Part shown: positions 43,531 to 54,148 of the stretch, piece after piece
Numbering within the stretch: position 1 is the stretch's first letter
How the letters are laid out: each line of letters opens with the position of its first letter
NCBI GenBank assembly: GCA_023053685.1
Contig: JALIGW010000216.1
Coordinates: 53,501 to 117,500, forward strand
Length of the DNA: 64,000 nt
Direction: 5' to 3'
DNA from: Diadophis punctatus similis
Taxonomy: Eukaryota > Chordata > Lepidosauria > Squamata > Dipsadidae
Made by a program: the position numbers and the translations under genes
Notes under the pieces: model-generated
The model's database searches: none
What the model was told of the DNA's origin: nothing
What the model saw: only the letters and a program-made list of their open reading frames with translations

Positions 43531-44249
43531 CACACAATAGAATATAAGAAGCAAGATGGCAGCAGGAGCGAGGGGAGTAAAATTAAAGTGAATTCTGCTA
43601 CCCTCTACCCTCCGTTCGTTATCTTTCAAGTTCATTCGCCTTCTCTTTTGCGTTGGGATGGTCTTGAAACCCGGAGAATAGCCGGCCTGGCGCTAATTTA
43701 ATGTTCCAGTTGCAGTGTCTTGGGAAAACAGAGAAGCTGGCTCTTTTAAACATATTAAATGGCTTGTGCTAATGAAAAGAACGTTTAAGGGATTTAAATA
43801 TCTGGAAATGTGATATCGGGATGGTGGGTGATTATCATAATAATGTTGTTTCTTAACAGTGCTGGGTGGTGGTGGGAAGGCAGTCATATTGACCTTGTCT
43901 TCTGGTGCTTCTTTTTAAATTGAAATGTGTAAGTCGTAGAGCTTGTAAATGATCTCACACTAGGACTGCCTCGGAAGCAGACCGTTGCTTAGAGAACGTT
44001 CCGTATTTGCAGTGCCCGTAGAATTAATTCCTGCTGCTCTGACAGCATTCCCTCGGAAAAATGCAAACACAAGTAGAGGGCAGTTATTCAGAAAAATGTC
44101 CTTTCTGTTTCCCCTTCAAAACCACCCAATAATGTTTAAAGAATGCTGGACTGCAATCAAAAGTCCTGGCTTAGCGTTCTCAGTCTCTATCTTCACCATT
44201 CTCTTCTCTGTCCTAGTAATGGCTGCTGAAAGTCACCAAAAACTGCAAT
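43531..44249. other. Unassigned unique sequence
   Basis: Nothing recognised; a 93-codon plus-strand frame (43985-44266) has no known domain. Confidence 0.5.
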
Positions 44250-44808
44250 GGGACCTCGACTTATGACCACATTAGCAATAGCGATAGCATTTTAGACTCA
44301 TATACCGCTTTGTAGTGCTTTACAGCCCTCTCTAAACAGTTTACAAAGTCAACGTGTTGCCCGCCAACAATCTGTTTTACCGATCCTAGAAGGATGGAAG
44401 GCTGAGTCAACCTTGAGACAGTCAGGATCGAACTGCTGGCAGTGGGCAGAGTTAGCCTGCAGTACTGCATTCTAAGCATTTAGCAACCGCTCGAACTTAC
44501 AAACAGCATTGAAAAAATGACGTATGACCGTTTTCCACACTAACGAACATTGCAGTATTCCCATGGTCACATGATCGAAATCTTTGTGCTTGTATTTATG
44601 TGGTGTGTATTTATGCTTGCAGTGTTCCGGGGTCATGTGGTCACCATTTCAAACCTGCCTAGGTGGGTTCACTTAACAACCGCATGATTCACTTAGCAAC
44701 TCAGCGATTTGATTAACAACGGTGGCAAAAAGCTCATAAAAATGGAGGTCAACTGTCTTGCTTAGCCACATAAATTTGCTTTTGTGGTCATAAGTTAAGG
44801 ACTGCCTG
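44250..44808. mobile_element. Tigger-like MITE split by a Sauria SINE
   Basis: 'gggacctcgacttatgacc' stops at the SINE; 'cgaacttacaaacagcatt' continues to 'cataagttaaggactgcctg'. Confidence 0.8.
44273..44478 (-). mobile_element. Sauria-type SINE
   Basis: Tail 'agcaatagcgatagcatttt', body 'taccgctttgtagtgctt' and head region 'gcagtactgcattctaa'. Confidence 0.9.
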
Positions 44809-44984
44809 TATAGATCTGCCTTGTTCATTTTTTTTATCCAGATGTTTAATTCTCCTCAGAAAAAAAAGCCCTGTATGGTTTAATATCATTATAAAGACAC
44901 GCTGATATTTTTTTGCCGTTGGCTATCCCCGATGGCCTGGATGAGTGAGTTGGATGATCATTTGATCATCATCAAATTTGATGA

Positions 44985-45439
44985 TAATCATCGAGAGAAA
45001 TCTTGGACAAATCCTAGTGGACAATCACTTAAATATGAGCCAGCAGTGTGCTGCAGCTGCCAAAAAAGCCAATACAATCCTAGACTGCATTAACAAAGCG
45101 ATAGAAATAAAATTATTTGAAGTGTTAATACCACTTTATAAGGCCTTGGTAAGGCCACACTTGGAATACTGCATCCAGTTTTGGTCACCACGATGTAAAA
45201 AAGATGTTGAGACTCTAGAAAGAGTGCAGAGAAGAGCAACAAAGATGATCAGGGGACTGGAGGCTAAAACATATGAAGAACGGTTGCTGGAACTGGGTAT
45301 GTCTAGTTTAATGAAAAGAAGGACTAGGGGAGACATGATAGCAGTCTTCCAATATCTCAGGGGCTGCCATAAAGAAGAAGGAGTCAATTTATTCTCCAAA
45401 GACCTTAAGGCAAGACAAGAAGCAATGGGTGGAAACTAA
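44985..45439 (+). pseudogene. CR1 ORF2 C-terminal fragment
   Basis: Open frame with [49 protein letters not shown] and MIAVFQYLRG. It lacks the catalytic region; it ends with a short out-of-family tail (KARQEAMGGN), suggesting a frameshift near the natural stop. Confidence 0.9.
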
Positions 45440-45705
45440 TCAAGGAGAGAAGCAACCTAGAAATAAGGAGAAATTTCCTGACAGTTAGAACAATTAACCA
45501 GTGGAACAACTTGCCTTCAAAAGTTGTGAATGCTCCAACACTGGAAGTTTTTAAGAAGAGATTGGACATTTGTCTGAAATGGTAGGGTTTCCTGCCTAAG
45601 CTGGGGGTTGGACTAGAAGACCTCCAAGGTCCTTTCCATTATTCTATTCTATTCTATTCTATTCTATTCTATTCTATTCTATTCTATTCTATTCCATTCT
45701 ATTCA
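44985..45705 (+). mobile_element. CR1 LINE 3' part with (ATTCT)n tail
   Basis: ORF2 end, 3' region to 'aagacctccaaggtcctttc', then 'attattctattctattct' repeated to 45705. Shows the direct join of a CR1 3' end to its pentanucleotide tail. Confidence 0.95.
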
Positions 45706-46174
45706 AATGTTACTTAAATAATTTTGATAAAAGTCCCAAGTAAAAAGAAACATGAATTTCTGAGGGGGAAAAAGGTCTGGAAAAAAATATTGTAAGCCAA
45801 GCGAACAAACAGCGGTTTGGATACTGACTAATTAGCAAACAGTCCAAGAAAGAATATGACAGTTTTCTTTTCTGGTTTTGTCTGGTTTTAACTTTGAAAA
45901 GTTCTTTGTATCAAAGCTACGGGTTCCCCCTCCCTAAAAATAAAATGCTTCCAAAGCTTTGAAAAGAAGATCAGTTTAGTGCTTCTGATAGCTACAGTAT
46001 CTGAGGTAACCTCAGTAATTGGATTGAACTGTCAGTGTTGTGCACAGACTAATAATCAGATTTCACATTAGCATAGCGGCATGCAAAGAATCTTTAGAGT
46101 CTATGGTGGATTAAATAAACCACTATACTTTAAGACTGTTTCCGAAAACAGGAAAATTTTCATCTTATTGTTAA
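45706..46174. other. Unassigned unique sequence
   Basis: Nothing recognised. Confidence 0.5.
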
Positions 46175-46440
46175 GATGTCTGTGGAGATTCTCAGTCATC
46201 CGGGTTATAGCTGTCCCAAAGGTGCTTTTTCAAGAGACAACTGGATTTTCTGGTTTTTCTTTGAAAATGTTTCGCTTCTCATCCAAGAAGCTTCTTCAGC
46301 TCTGACTGGATGGTGGGGAATGGTTTGTCTATGTCCTCAGGGTCCCCTGAGTAGTGCAAATGGGTGTGGTGACCCTGAGGACAGAAATAAACCTCCAAGT
46401 GGCCTCAACGACTCTCTAAAAGGATGCATATGGTTTTTTC
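46175..46440 (-). mobile_element. Foldback family, one long arm
   Basis: 'gtggagattctcagtcatcc' through 'cttctcatccaagaagcttc', 'gactggatggtggggaatgg' and 'aacctccaagtggcctcaac'. It includes an inner inverted pair 'tgtcctcagggtcccc' / 'ggtgaccctgaggaca'. Confidence 0.75.
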
Positions 46441-46527
46441 TTTGACAGGGGATTAATTTCTTTCTCAGAATGTCTCTGAGGTTTCTTTGATCCATGGTGT
46501 CCACTTGTCTTCAATAATGGTCTACGG

Positions 46528-46661
46528 CACAAGGGTCAAACTTGCAGCATCACATTGCCTTCACGTGACGTTTCTTGACATTTTCCCCATTTACGGACTT
46601 GGGGTGGGCGTGGTCTGCACGTGACGCATCCGGCCTGCTGGCCGCCATATTGACACCCCTG
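46528..46661. mobile_element. hAT-type MITE, small
   Basis: 'cacaagggtcaaacttgc' to 'atattgacacccctg'. Flanks 'gtctacgg' and 'gttacggt' would match with one indel. Confidence 0.55.
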
Positions 46662-46723
46662 GTTACGGTATGGTTGGCTCAGGTGACTATTGATCGCCCT
46701 CTAGAGGGAGAAGCTCATATCAG

Positions 46724-47074
46724 CAGGGGTATCAAACTGGATTTTTTCAAGGGCTGGATTAGCGTTGTAGTGCTCCTCCACGGGGCCAGCCGGAGGTGGG
46801 GTAGACGGGCCGGCCGGCCTCCTGCAGCACTTTGCCGGTCAAAACGGGGTGCAGGGGTGCCGCCCACGGCCCTCACGTGCCCCGTTTTCAGCCTGGAAGG
46901 CCTCCTGCAGCACTTTGCTGGCCAAGATGGGGCGTGAGGGGGCCATCCAGGCCAAAAATGGGGCACGGGGGGCATTGGCTGCCAGAGGCACCACAGGCTA
47001 GTCCTTTGCTATTTCCAGGCCAGCCCCATGCGCCAGATTTAAGCACCCTACGGGCCTTGAGTTTGACAACCCTA
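46724..47074. mobile_element. hAT-type element, same family as window start
   Basis: 'caggggtatcaaactgg' to 'ggccttgagtttgacaac'. GC-rich middle with 'ggcctcctgcagcactttgc' twice. No clean target duplication. Confidence 0.65.
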
Positions 47075-47156
47075 CTCTAGAGGGATATCAGCAAAATATG
47101 GGGTGGGGGACACACTTTGAGAGGGACTAACTTTTGGACTTCAAAGCAGAGGTAGT

Positions 47157-47245
47157 ATTCAGCCGCTTTGGACCGGTTCGGGGGAACCGGTAGCGGCGAC
47201 CTCTTTCTGCATGTTTTGAAGCTGCACGCACGAGCAAAGCTATAT
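47157..47245. mobile_element. hAT-type MITE, 5' fragment
   Basis: 'cagaggtagtattcagccgc' followed by 'ttcgggggaaccggtagc'. The other end is missing. Confidence 0.65.
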
Positions 47246-47608
47246 CTCTATTGCTCCAGTGGGTGTCAGATGTCCTGTCCGTGAATCTCCCATGTTCCCA
47301 TTTATTTACACACTTAAAAAATTCTATTAGTTGAGTCAACTTTCATAATTTCCAACTCCTGGTGATATAACCATAGAGTAGCTGCCATCTAGTGGTAAAC
47401 AAAAAGAATTACTCTGCAAAGGAAAAATGGGTTTTAGGTAAGAACTGAAAGAAATTCTTGCTTTACGTCTTGACTTCCGGTGGTAGAACAATGTGGCAAG
47501 AGCAATATGATTGGCCATATTGAGCTAAACTGTAGCATCAGTTGGATTCAGCCACATTTCTTTTGTCAGTTTGGCCACTGTGGCTTATAAACAGTTATTT
47601 ACAACTTA
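47246..47608. other. Unassigned sequence
   Basis: Nothing recognised. Confidence 0.45.
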
Positions 47609-47957
47609 ATGTAAACCAGTGCTTCTCAATTATTTTCTGTTACGGCCCCCCTAGGAAGAAGTAAACATTTCGCGCGCGCCCCCCTCCCAACTCTCCGATC
47701 TGGGCTTCAATGGAATTTTAGTGTTAATATTTATTATTTTACTTATTATAAGCTGCAAGCAAACTATTGGCTGGGGAAGGCTGCTCTACCCACTTACCTG
47801 GGAGTAAGTCACACTGAACTCAGTGGAGCCTGTTTTCGGTTAGGCAGGTATAGGCTACCGTGGTTAGGGCTCTCTTTTGACCCGGGGCCAGGCCAGCTTA
47901 ATCAAGCCGATGTTTTGGGGCTGCCGGCCTGGCCCATAAGCGCCGCCTCTGCCAGGC

Positions 47958-47963
47958 ACTCAC
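47958..47963 (-). other. Splice donor after the EAF1 exon (copy B)
   Basis: CGCT/GTGAGT on the minus strand, identical to copy A. Confidence 0.7.
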
Positions 47964-48066
47964 AGCGAATGGTGTGGAAGGAGGCTTTAGGGTGCCATTC
48001 GAAGTTTTTGCCCAGCTGCAGAGGATGCTCCTCCTTGTCCAGCAGCAGGTTCACCACGCCGTTCAT
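47964..48066 (-). pseudogene. EAF1: EAF1 first coding exon, transposon-borne copy B
   Basis: ATG at 48066 (minus), 34 codons plus one base, ending before GTGAGT. Residues LLLDKEEHPLQLG and HPKASFHTIR are shared with copy A. I count six base differences from copy A in the 103 nt, all transitions and all changing the amino acid, which points to neutral decay in both copies. The plus-strand 'ccggaagag' in the minus-oriented 5' flank (about 48135) could be an ETS-type site; copy A lacks it. Confidence 0.85.
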
Positions 48067-48309
48067 GGCTACTGCGGCGCCTGCCGAGAACAACAAGAAC
48101 CCATGCAGCCGCCCTGCCCCGCCTGGCCGCCTTCTCTTCCGGGCTTGGAGCAGCGTGCAACTGGGAAAACACTCCCCGTCCGGGGGAATCGATTGAGAGG
48201 GACCATGCATGTTCCCCAGGGTCACATGCGCCCCCCCAGGGGGGGGGCGCGCCCCACTATTTGAGAAACACTGATGTAAACTCAGTAAGCTGTAGTTTAT
48301 CCAGTAATC

Positions 48310-48543
48310 GTTGGTTGACCACTGACTTTGCTTGTCAGAAGGTCACAAAAAGGGGAATCACATGACCCCAGGAAAGTGCAACCGTTATAAATATGAACCA
48401 ATTGCCAAGCATCTGAATTTGGATCATGTGACCATGGGGATGCTGCAATGGTCGTAAGTGTGAAAAACAGTCATGTCACTTTTTTCAGTGCTGTTGTAAC
48501 TTTGAACAGTCACTAAATTAACGGTTGTAAGTCGAGGACTACA
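48310..48543. mobile_element. Tigger-like MITE, 5'-truncated
   Basis: 'gttgaccactgactttgctt' through 'tgaacagtcactaaattaac' to 'gtaagtcgaggactac', where a hAT begins. Confidence 0.85.
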
Positions 48544-48887
48544 CCAGTGATGGCGAACCTTTTGGACACCAAGTGCTCAAACTGCACATGTGCATGCGCA
48601 AACTGAAATATGTGTGTGCACATGCATCCATGCACAGACATGTGTGCGTGCGCAGCAGAGACCCGAAGACCAGCTGGCCGGCGGGAGGCGGGGCATCCCA
48701 ACACCGGCAGCGCGGCAAGAGGTAAGATCTTTTTTCTTTCGTGATCTTCTGTTTCGTCATTTGCATGGAAACAGAAGCTCACGAAAGAAACGCCACGGAG
48801 ATCTGACCTGGGGCGACAGCGTGCGTGCCAGCAGAGAGGGCTCTGCGTGCCACCTCTGGCACGCGTGCCATAGGTTCGCCATCACGG
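48544..48887 (+). mobile_element. hAT-type element ('cagtgatggcgaacc' family), copy 4
   Basis: 'cagtgatggcgaaccttttg' to 'ataggttcgccatcac'; flanks 'gactacac' (48536-48543) and 'gactgcag' (48888-48895), 6 of 8. Inside lies 'cgaaagaaa' / 'tttctttcg' pairing around 48740. Confidence 0.8.
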
Positions 48888-48895
48888 GACTGCAG

Positions 48896-49165
48896 GAACG
48901 AGGAGCACCACTCAGGTGACCCTGAGGATGCAGATAAACCTCCAAGTGGCCTCAACGACTCTCTAAAAGGATGCAAATGACCAGCTGTCTGCAAGGGGTA
49001 TAAATCCTTCCATTCCCCACCATCCAGTCAGAGCTGAAGAAGCTTCTTGGATGAGAAGCAAAACGTTTTCCAAAGAAAAAACAAGAAAGTCCAGTTGCCT
49101 CCTGAAAAAGCACCTTTGGGACAACCAGGATCTGGATGACGGAGAATATCTACAGACTGGAAGCC
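48896..49165 (+). mobile_element. Foldback family, one long arm
   Basis: Inverse of 46175-46440: 'aacctccaagtggcctcaac', 'gaccagctgtctgcaagg', 'cttcttggatgagaagc' and 'atctggatgacggagaat'. Confidence 0.8.
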
Positions 49166-49204
49166 CATATAAACAGAACACTGACATTTCTTAAATGGGT
49201 CAGA

Positions 49205-49358
49205 TCAGATTAACAGAGTTGGAAGGGACCTTGCAGGTCATCTAGTCCAGCCCCCTGCCCAAGCAAGAGACCCTTACATCTGCCTCTACCTAGGATGGAA
49301 CTCACAACCTCCTGATTGTGAGGCAAGAGCTCCACCTCTAGGCCACAGCAGCTGGGTA
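49205..49358 (-). mobile_element. Chimeric SINE: tRNA-like head joined to a CR1 3' end
   Basis: Minus strand: 'gctgctgtggcctagagg' (A-box region), 'gaggttgtgagttccatcc' (B-box region), short linker, then the CR1 terminus 'gggggctggactagatgacc' to 'ccttccaactctgttaatct'. About 150 bp. It implies CR1-driven retrotransposition, as known for the tortoise PolIII/SINE. Confidence 0.75.
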
Positions 49359-49829
49359 TTCTGCTGATGAGGTTACCTACCCTGGTAAAAGCTTGGAGAA
49401 CAAACTTTCACCATCATCCTACCCCCCGAGGGACAGATGTCCGCCACCATTGCAAATCAAACGATTTGCAATCTCACCCCCACGGCTAACAGCAAGGATT
49501 CACAAGTCAGCTTCAACTTTCACAGCAATCGACTTTTACACAAACGGCTCAGCGGCTAAGACCCTTCTGCACCCACTTAGTAATTATAATGAATCTATTC
49601 AACTACCACTTCCAGCCGCTGATTGGTCACCCTGTTGCTATTGCTTTTTTTAAAAAAAAATATCTCGCTTGTATGCAATTAAGATAATGCTTTGTCACCT
49701 CTTAGAGATGCCAAGCTGGAGGTGAGAAAAATGTAACCGTTGAGATGAAGGGTTTCCAGCTATAAATATTGGTAATGGATGTGAAGCTAATCAATCACGG
49801 CAATAATTAGTTGAGAGAGAGAGTCTTCT
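49359..49829. other. Unassigned unique sequence
   Basis: Nothing recognised. Confidence 0.5.
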
Positions 49830-50478
49830 GGCAGATTAACAGATTAACGGAGTTGGAAGGGACCTTGTAGGTCATCTAGTCCAACCCCCCACCCAAGCAG
49901 GAGATCCTACACCATTTCTGACAGATGGCAGTCCAGTCTCTTCTTGAAAGCTTCCAGTGATGAAGCTCCCACAACTTCCGAAGGCAACTTCTGTTCCATC
50001 GGTTGATTGTTCTCACTGTCAGAAAATTTCTCCTTATTTCCAGGTTGAATCTCTCAGTCTTCAGTTTCCATCCATTATTCCTTGTCTGTCCTTCAGGTGC
50101 TTTGGAAAATAGGTTGAACCCATCCTCTCTGTGGCAACCCCTCAAATATTGGAAGACTGCTATCATGTCTTCCCTGGTCCTTCTCTTCACTAGACTAGCC
50201 ATGCCCAGTTCCTGCAACCATTCTTCATATGTTTTAGCCTGCAGTCCCCTAATCATCTTGGTTGCTCTTCTCTGCGCTCTTTCTAGAGTCTCAACATCTT
50301 TTTTTATAGTGTGGTGACCAAAACTGGATGCAGCACTCTAGGCGTGGTCTTACTAAGGCTTTATAGAGTGGTATTAGTACCTCACTTGATCTTGATTGTA
50401 TCCCTCTGTTAATGCAATTTAGGATTGCATTGGCTTTTTTGGCTGCCGCTGCACACTGCTGGCTCATATTTAACTGCT
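49830..50478 (-). mobile_element. CR1 LINE 3' part
   Basis: 'ttaacggagttggaaggg' to 'gcacactgctggctcatatt'. The minus strand is open for 126 codons through MIAVFQYLRGCHRED to the 3' region, but with no catalytic core. Confidence 0.95.
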
Positions 50479-50587
50479 TGTAGTTGATTCAATTGTTTTT
50501 GTTATTTTAAACAAACTAACATGTTTAGAACAAATTTTCAGATCATTCGTTTGTTATTAAAAAAGCCAAAGGATCTAAGGAAAAGTA

Positions 50588-50806
50588 CAGGTAGTCCTCG
50601 ATTTACGACAGTTCATTTCAGTGACTGTTCAAAGTTACGACAGCACTGAAAAAAAGTGACTTAAGACGGTTTTTCATACTTAACAACCGTTGTAGCATCC
50701 CCGTGGTCACGTGATCAAAATTCAGACATTTGGCAGCTGACTCTCATTTATGACGGTTGCAGCCTCCTGGGGTCATGTGATCCCCTTTTGCGACCTTCTG
50801 ACAAGC
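50588..50806. mobile_element. Tigger-like MITE, 3'-truncated
   Basis: 'caggtagtcctcgatttacg' through 'cacgtgatcaaaattcag' to 'tgcgaccttctgacaagc'. Confidence 0.9.
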
Positions 50807-51382
50807 AATATTTCAGTTTCCTTCTGTGATTTATTGATGGATTTCACTATTGAGAAAATTCTGAAGACAGCACAAAATGTGAAGTCTGCACAACAACTTT
50901 TGTGAAAATGAGTTCTCTTGCACGCTTTAAGGGTTAATCCTGAATAAAAAATCATCAGGCTGTTTAAGGCTACAATCCTAACCGATTGAAGTTCTAATTA
51001 AGCTTGATGGATTTATTCCTGGGCATACATCGCTGGTAATAAATCAACACAGCCTTTGCTCATGCTCTTCTGCAAAGTGATATTTTTTGGTTTGGTATCA
51101 TAGTTTGGTGACTATGATCACAACTGACTGAATTTCATGCAACCCGCCAAACAAGAATTTGCAAAAAGCACAGTGGTTCTTGACTTACAACAGTTCATTT
51201 AGTGACCATTCAAAGTTACAACGACGAGGTGTCCTGGGGTATCGTTTTAAAGAGTCACAAATGCATTCCCTAAACAGAGTTTTAAGTATCTCTACACTTA
51301 AGGGCTTAAATTAAGAAGGCCAGGTTTTCCACTATCTTCTTACTGGCCTGGTTCATACATGGTTATTTTAACATGTATGTTT
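50807..51382. other. Unassigned sequence with an MITE end
   Basis: An MITE terminus lies at 51172-51226 ('ggttcttgacttacaacag'). 50975-51035 ('gctacaatcctaacc') may be an old reptile repeat. No exon recognised. Confidence 0.45.
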
Positions 51383-51440
51383 TAGTCCCCTGGGAGTTGG
51401 GCGGCATATAAATCCATTTAAATAAATAAATAAATAAACA
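51383..51440 (+). mobile_element. L2 LINE 3' tip
   Basis: 'gtcccctgggagttgggcgg' then 'catataaatcc' and AAAT units. Confidence 0.8.
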
Positions 51441-51477
51441 TTTCTTTTTTCATATGACTGAGTTCACTCATCCCTCT

Positions 51478-51575
51478 AAATACATGAATTTCAACTCCCA
51501 GAATCCTTAGCGATAGTCATGTCCGTTGTAGAATTCTGGGAGTTGAAATCCACACATCGGGTTGCAACTATTAAG
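51478..51575. mobile_element. Palindromic hAT-type MITE, degenerate
   Basis: 'tttcaactcccagaatcc' faces 'gaattctgggagttgaaatc', the core of the family at 54839. Termini are lost. Confidence 0.7.
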
Positions 51576-51626
51576 TGGGACCCAATATTTTAGAGATAGT
51601 TTTTTCTCCTCAAGTTGAGACTAAAA

Positions 51627-51692
51627 AAGAAAGAAAGAAGGAAGGAAGGAAAGGAAGGAAGGAAGGAAGGAAGGAAGGAAGGAAGGAAGGAA

Positions 51693-51786
<94 letters not shown>

Positions 51787-51787
51787 A
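51627..51787. repeat. (GGAA)n-(GAAA)n microsatellite
   Basis: About 65 bp of GGAA units switching to about 90 bp of pure GAAA units. Confidence 0.95.
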
Positions 51788-52063
51788 CACAGGAGAATGC
51801 TGAGTCAGATTGCAGTTTTAGCAGCTCCTTGATTTTTTCCTTACAGAGTAGAAAATGCCTCCTTCCAAATAGAACCGTTGCCAAATGCCACAAAACTCAG
51901 CCCCGTTGTCGGACTGTTCCTTTGTTATTTATTTATTTACTTATTTTTTGCCAATTTGCAGAAATGTATTGGTTAGCAAACTGCTGGGGTACGTGTAAGA
52001 GAAAACAATTTATCACTTGAACGGCTAGCGCTTTGGGGAACTATGCCCGTATAGAAATACGCA
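51788..52063. other. Unassigned sequence
   Basis: Nothing recognised. Confidence 0.4.
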
Positions 52064-52526
52064 AGATTGTGTTTGATCCTGTTGGAAGAAATGTCCATCT
52101 GGGTTCAGTTCCAAGTGGGGAGAAAGATACTGGAAACATGGTGGCTGTTTGGAAAGATGGTTTTTAATGGTGAACAGGACCACATGGGTTTGAAGTCCTG
52201 GGTAGCTGACCACATGGAGTGGAGAGTGAGTGTTATTTATGCCCTCTCTTGGGCTTTGACCTTGAGCTTCCTGTTCCTGTGGCAAGGGCATGTATCCTAT
52301 TGGTTGCAGACTCCCATGTGGCGTCGTGTTTGTCGGAATTAAGGTTGGTTGAACCTTGGGCTGATGTAATATCCCCAGGTGCCATGTGGTGAGTTCTGTT
52401 GCTAGATGGGTAGAGGGCTAATCCTGTTATGTCCTGGAGGGTCATGTCTTAATCCCATCAGCCTGGAGCTGAGATCTTTTGTTTTGTAGATAGGCTGGCC
52501 CGGTCCTCAGTGGGCACCAAATATCT
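52064..52526 (-). mobile_element. LTR-like dispersed repeat, copy 2
   Basis: 'gatcctgttggaagaaatg' through 'agatactggaaacatgg', 'cttgagcttcctgttcctg' and 'ccatgtggtgagttctg' to 'agtgggcaccaaat'. A Sauria SINE follows directly. Confidence 0.55.
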
Positions 52527-52766
52527 TGGTGCCGAGGTGGCACAGTGGTTAAATGCAGCTACTGCAGGCTACTCCAGCTGACTGCTAGTTCAGCAGTTCA
52601 GCTGTTCAAATCTCACCAGGCTCAAGGTTGACTCAGCCTTCCATCCTTCCGAGGTGGGTAAAATGAGGACCCAGATTGTTGGGGGCAAGAGGCCGACTCT
52701 GTAAACCGCTTAGAGAGGGCTGTAAAGCACTATGAAGCGGTATATAAGTCTAAGTGCTATTGCTAA
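52527..52766 (+). mobile_element. Sauria-type SINE, full length
   Basis: Head 'tgccgaggtggcacagtgg', B box 'gttcaaatctcaccagg', body 'aaaccgcttagagagggc' and tail 'gtctaagtgctattgct'. Confidence 0.95.
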
Positions 52767-52829
52767 CTGTAGTTCACCAATGTCGTCAAGCTGCCGTGAC
52801 GACATTAGATTGACACCTCTGCGCTAAGG

Positions 52830-54140
52830 CAAGGGCCTCCAAACTTGTGGACTTCAACTCCCAGAATTCCTCAGACAGCATGGTTGAGACCAGGGGTGAA
52901 ATGTTCCTGGTTCGGACCGGTTCTTGTGTACTGGTGGGCGCTGGTGGTTCGCCAAGCAGGTAGTGACGGCTGTCTGGCCATGCCCCTGAACTGGTCCCCC
53001 GGTCGCTGCTCGCTTGCCCCACCCCGCCCAGTCTCTGCTCTGAAACTTGCCTGCCTGAAGCACTGCACCCCTGATCTGCCTACCAGGTAAGCCTGCGAAG
53101 TCGCGGCCTACCTAGCTGCCCTTGCCCCCCCCCATCTCAGCCTGCCTTCCCTACTCCATTCCCGCAGCCCCGACATGCTTTCCTGCCTTCCATGCAGCCT
53201 TCCTGGTGTCCCCATGGCCAGCTTGTGAAGGCAGGCAAGCGGAAGGCCACGTGGAAGGCAGGCAAGCATGTCGGGATGGTGGGGAAGGGAGGTAGCAGCC
53301 TACCCCCTTCCCTGTAGCCCCGACATGCTTTCCTGCCTTCCACGCGGCCTTCCCGGTGTCCCCGTAGCCAGCTTGTGGAGGCAGGGAAGCGGAAGGCCAC
53401 GTGGAAGGCAGGCAAGCATGTCAGGGCGGCGGGGAAGTGAGGTAGGAGCCTACTCCCTTCCGTGCAGTCCTGCCATGCTTGGCGGCCTTCCACGCCCCAG
53501 TGCCGTCACTAGGGAAACACCACAGGGCTCCCAAGCACGCCGGTGGAGGCCAGGGAGGGGGGCAGGCGTCTAGACCACCAAGGCCCGCAGCCACGACAGC
53601 TCTCCAGGAAGCCACTGTCTCCCTGTCCCACCAAGGCCCCCGCCAGCCCCGGAGCCTGAGGCCGGCGGAGCTCTGTAGGTGCGCCTCCCTATGCTGCCCG
53701 GCCAGCAAAGGTCCTGGAGCCGAAGCCAGGAATATGAGAGGGGCGGCGGAAAGGAAAGGAGAGGAAACGAAACGAAAGGAAATGAAAGGAAACGAAAGGA
53801 AAGAAGGAGGAAAGGAAAGAAGGAAAGGAAAGGAGTAAAGAAGGAAAGAAAGAAAACTTATGATCACAATTGAGCCCAAAATTTTGGTTGCTAAGCAAGA
53901 GCGTTGTTAAGTGAGCTTCACCACATTTTACAAGTTGACCACGCCCACCCGGTCACCTGACCACCAAGCACGCCCACGCAGTCACATGACAACCATTCAC
54001 GCCCAACGAGTCACCTGACCACGAAGCCACACCCACCTGAAGCCAGGACACCTGACCTCAAAGCCACACCCACAAAATAAGCCATGCCCACAGAACCGGT
54101 AGAGAAAATGTTTAGATTTCACCACTGGTTGAGACCCCTG
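52830..54140. mobile_element. Palindromic hAT MITE split by a larger hAT
   Basis: Left half 'caagggcctccaaac' to 'cagcatggttgagac'; right end 'gttgagacccctg'. Outer flanks 'cgctaagg' (52822-52829) / 'ttctaagg' (54141-54148), 6 of 8. The right half is mostly deleted or was already lost. Confidence 0.65.
52891..54127. mobile_element. Large hAT-type element with GC-rich repeated cargo
   Basis: 'caggggtgaaatgttcc' to 'tagatttcaccactg', with perfect 8-bp duplications 'gttgagac' (52883-52890, 54128-54135). 53165-53480 has three imperfect repeats of about 150 bp ('cgacatgctttcctgccttc', inverse 'ggaaggcaggcaagcatg'). Then comes a GC-rich block, an A/G-rich run (53745-53850), an MITE scrap (53855-53935) and repeated 'cacgcccac'. 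Reading frames up to 152 codons occur on both strands, without a known domain. Confidence 0.85.
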
Positions 54141-54148
54141 TTCTAAGG

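Larger units (their letters stand above)
47617..48273 (-). mobile_element. hAT-type transposon carrying EAF1 exon 1 (copy B)
   Basis: Ends 'cagtgcttctcaattatt' and 'actatttgagaaacactg' on the plus strand; perfect 8-bp duplications 'atgtaaac' (47609-47616, 48274-48281). Aligns with copy A along its length, except for A's L2 insertion, and keeps the same order: CpG-rich end, EAF1 5' flank, exon, donor, intron-like sequence, AT-rich end. The cleaner target duplication makes this the better witness that the whole unit moved by transposition. Confidence 0.9.
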
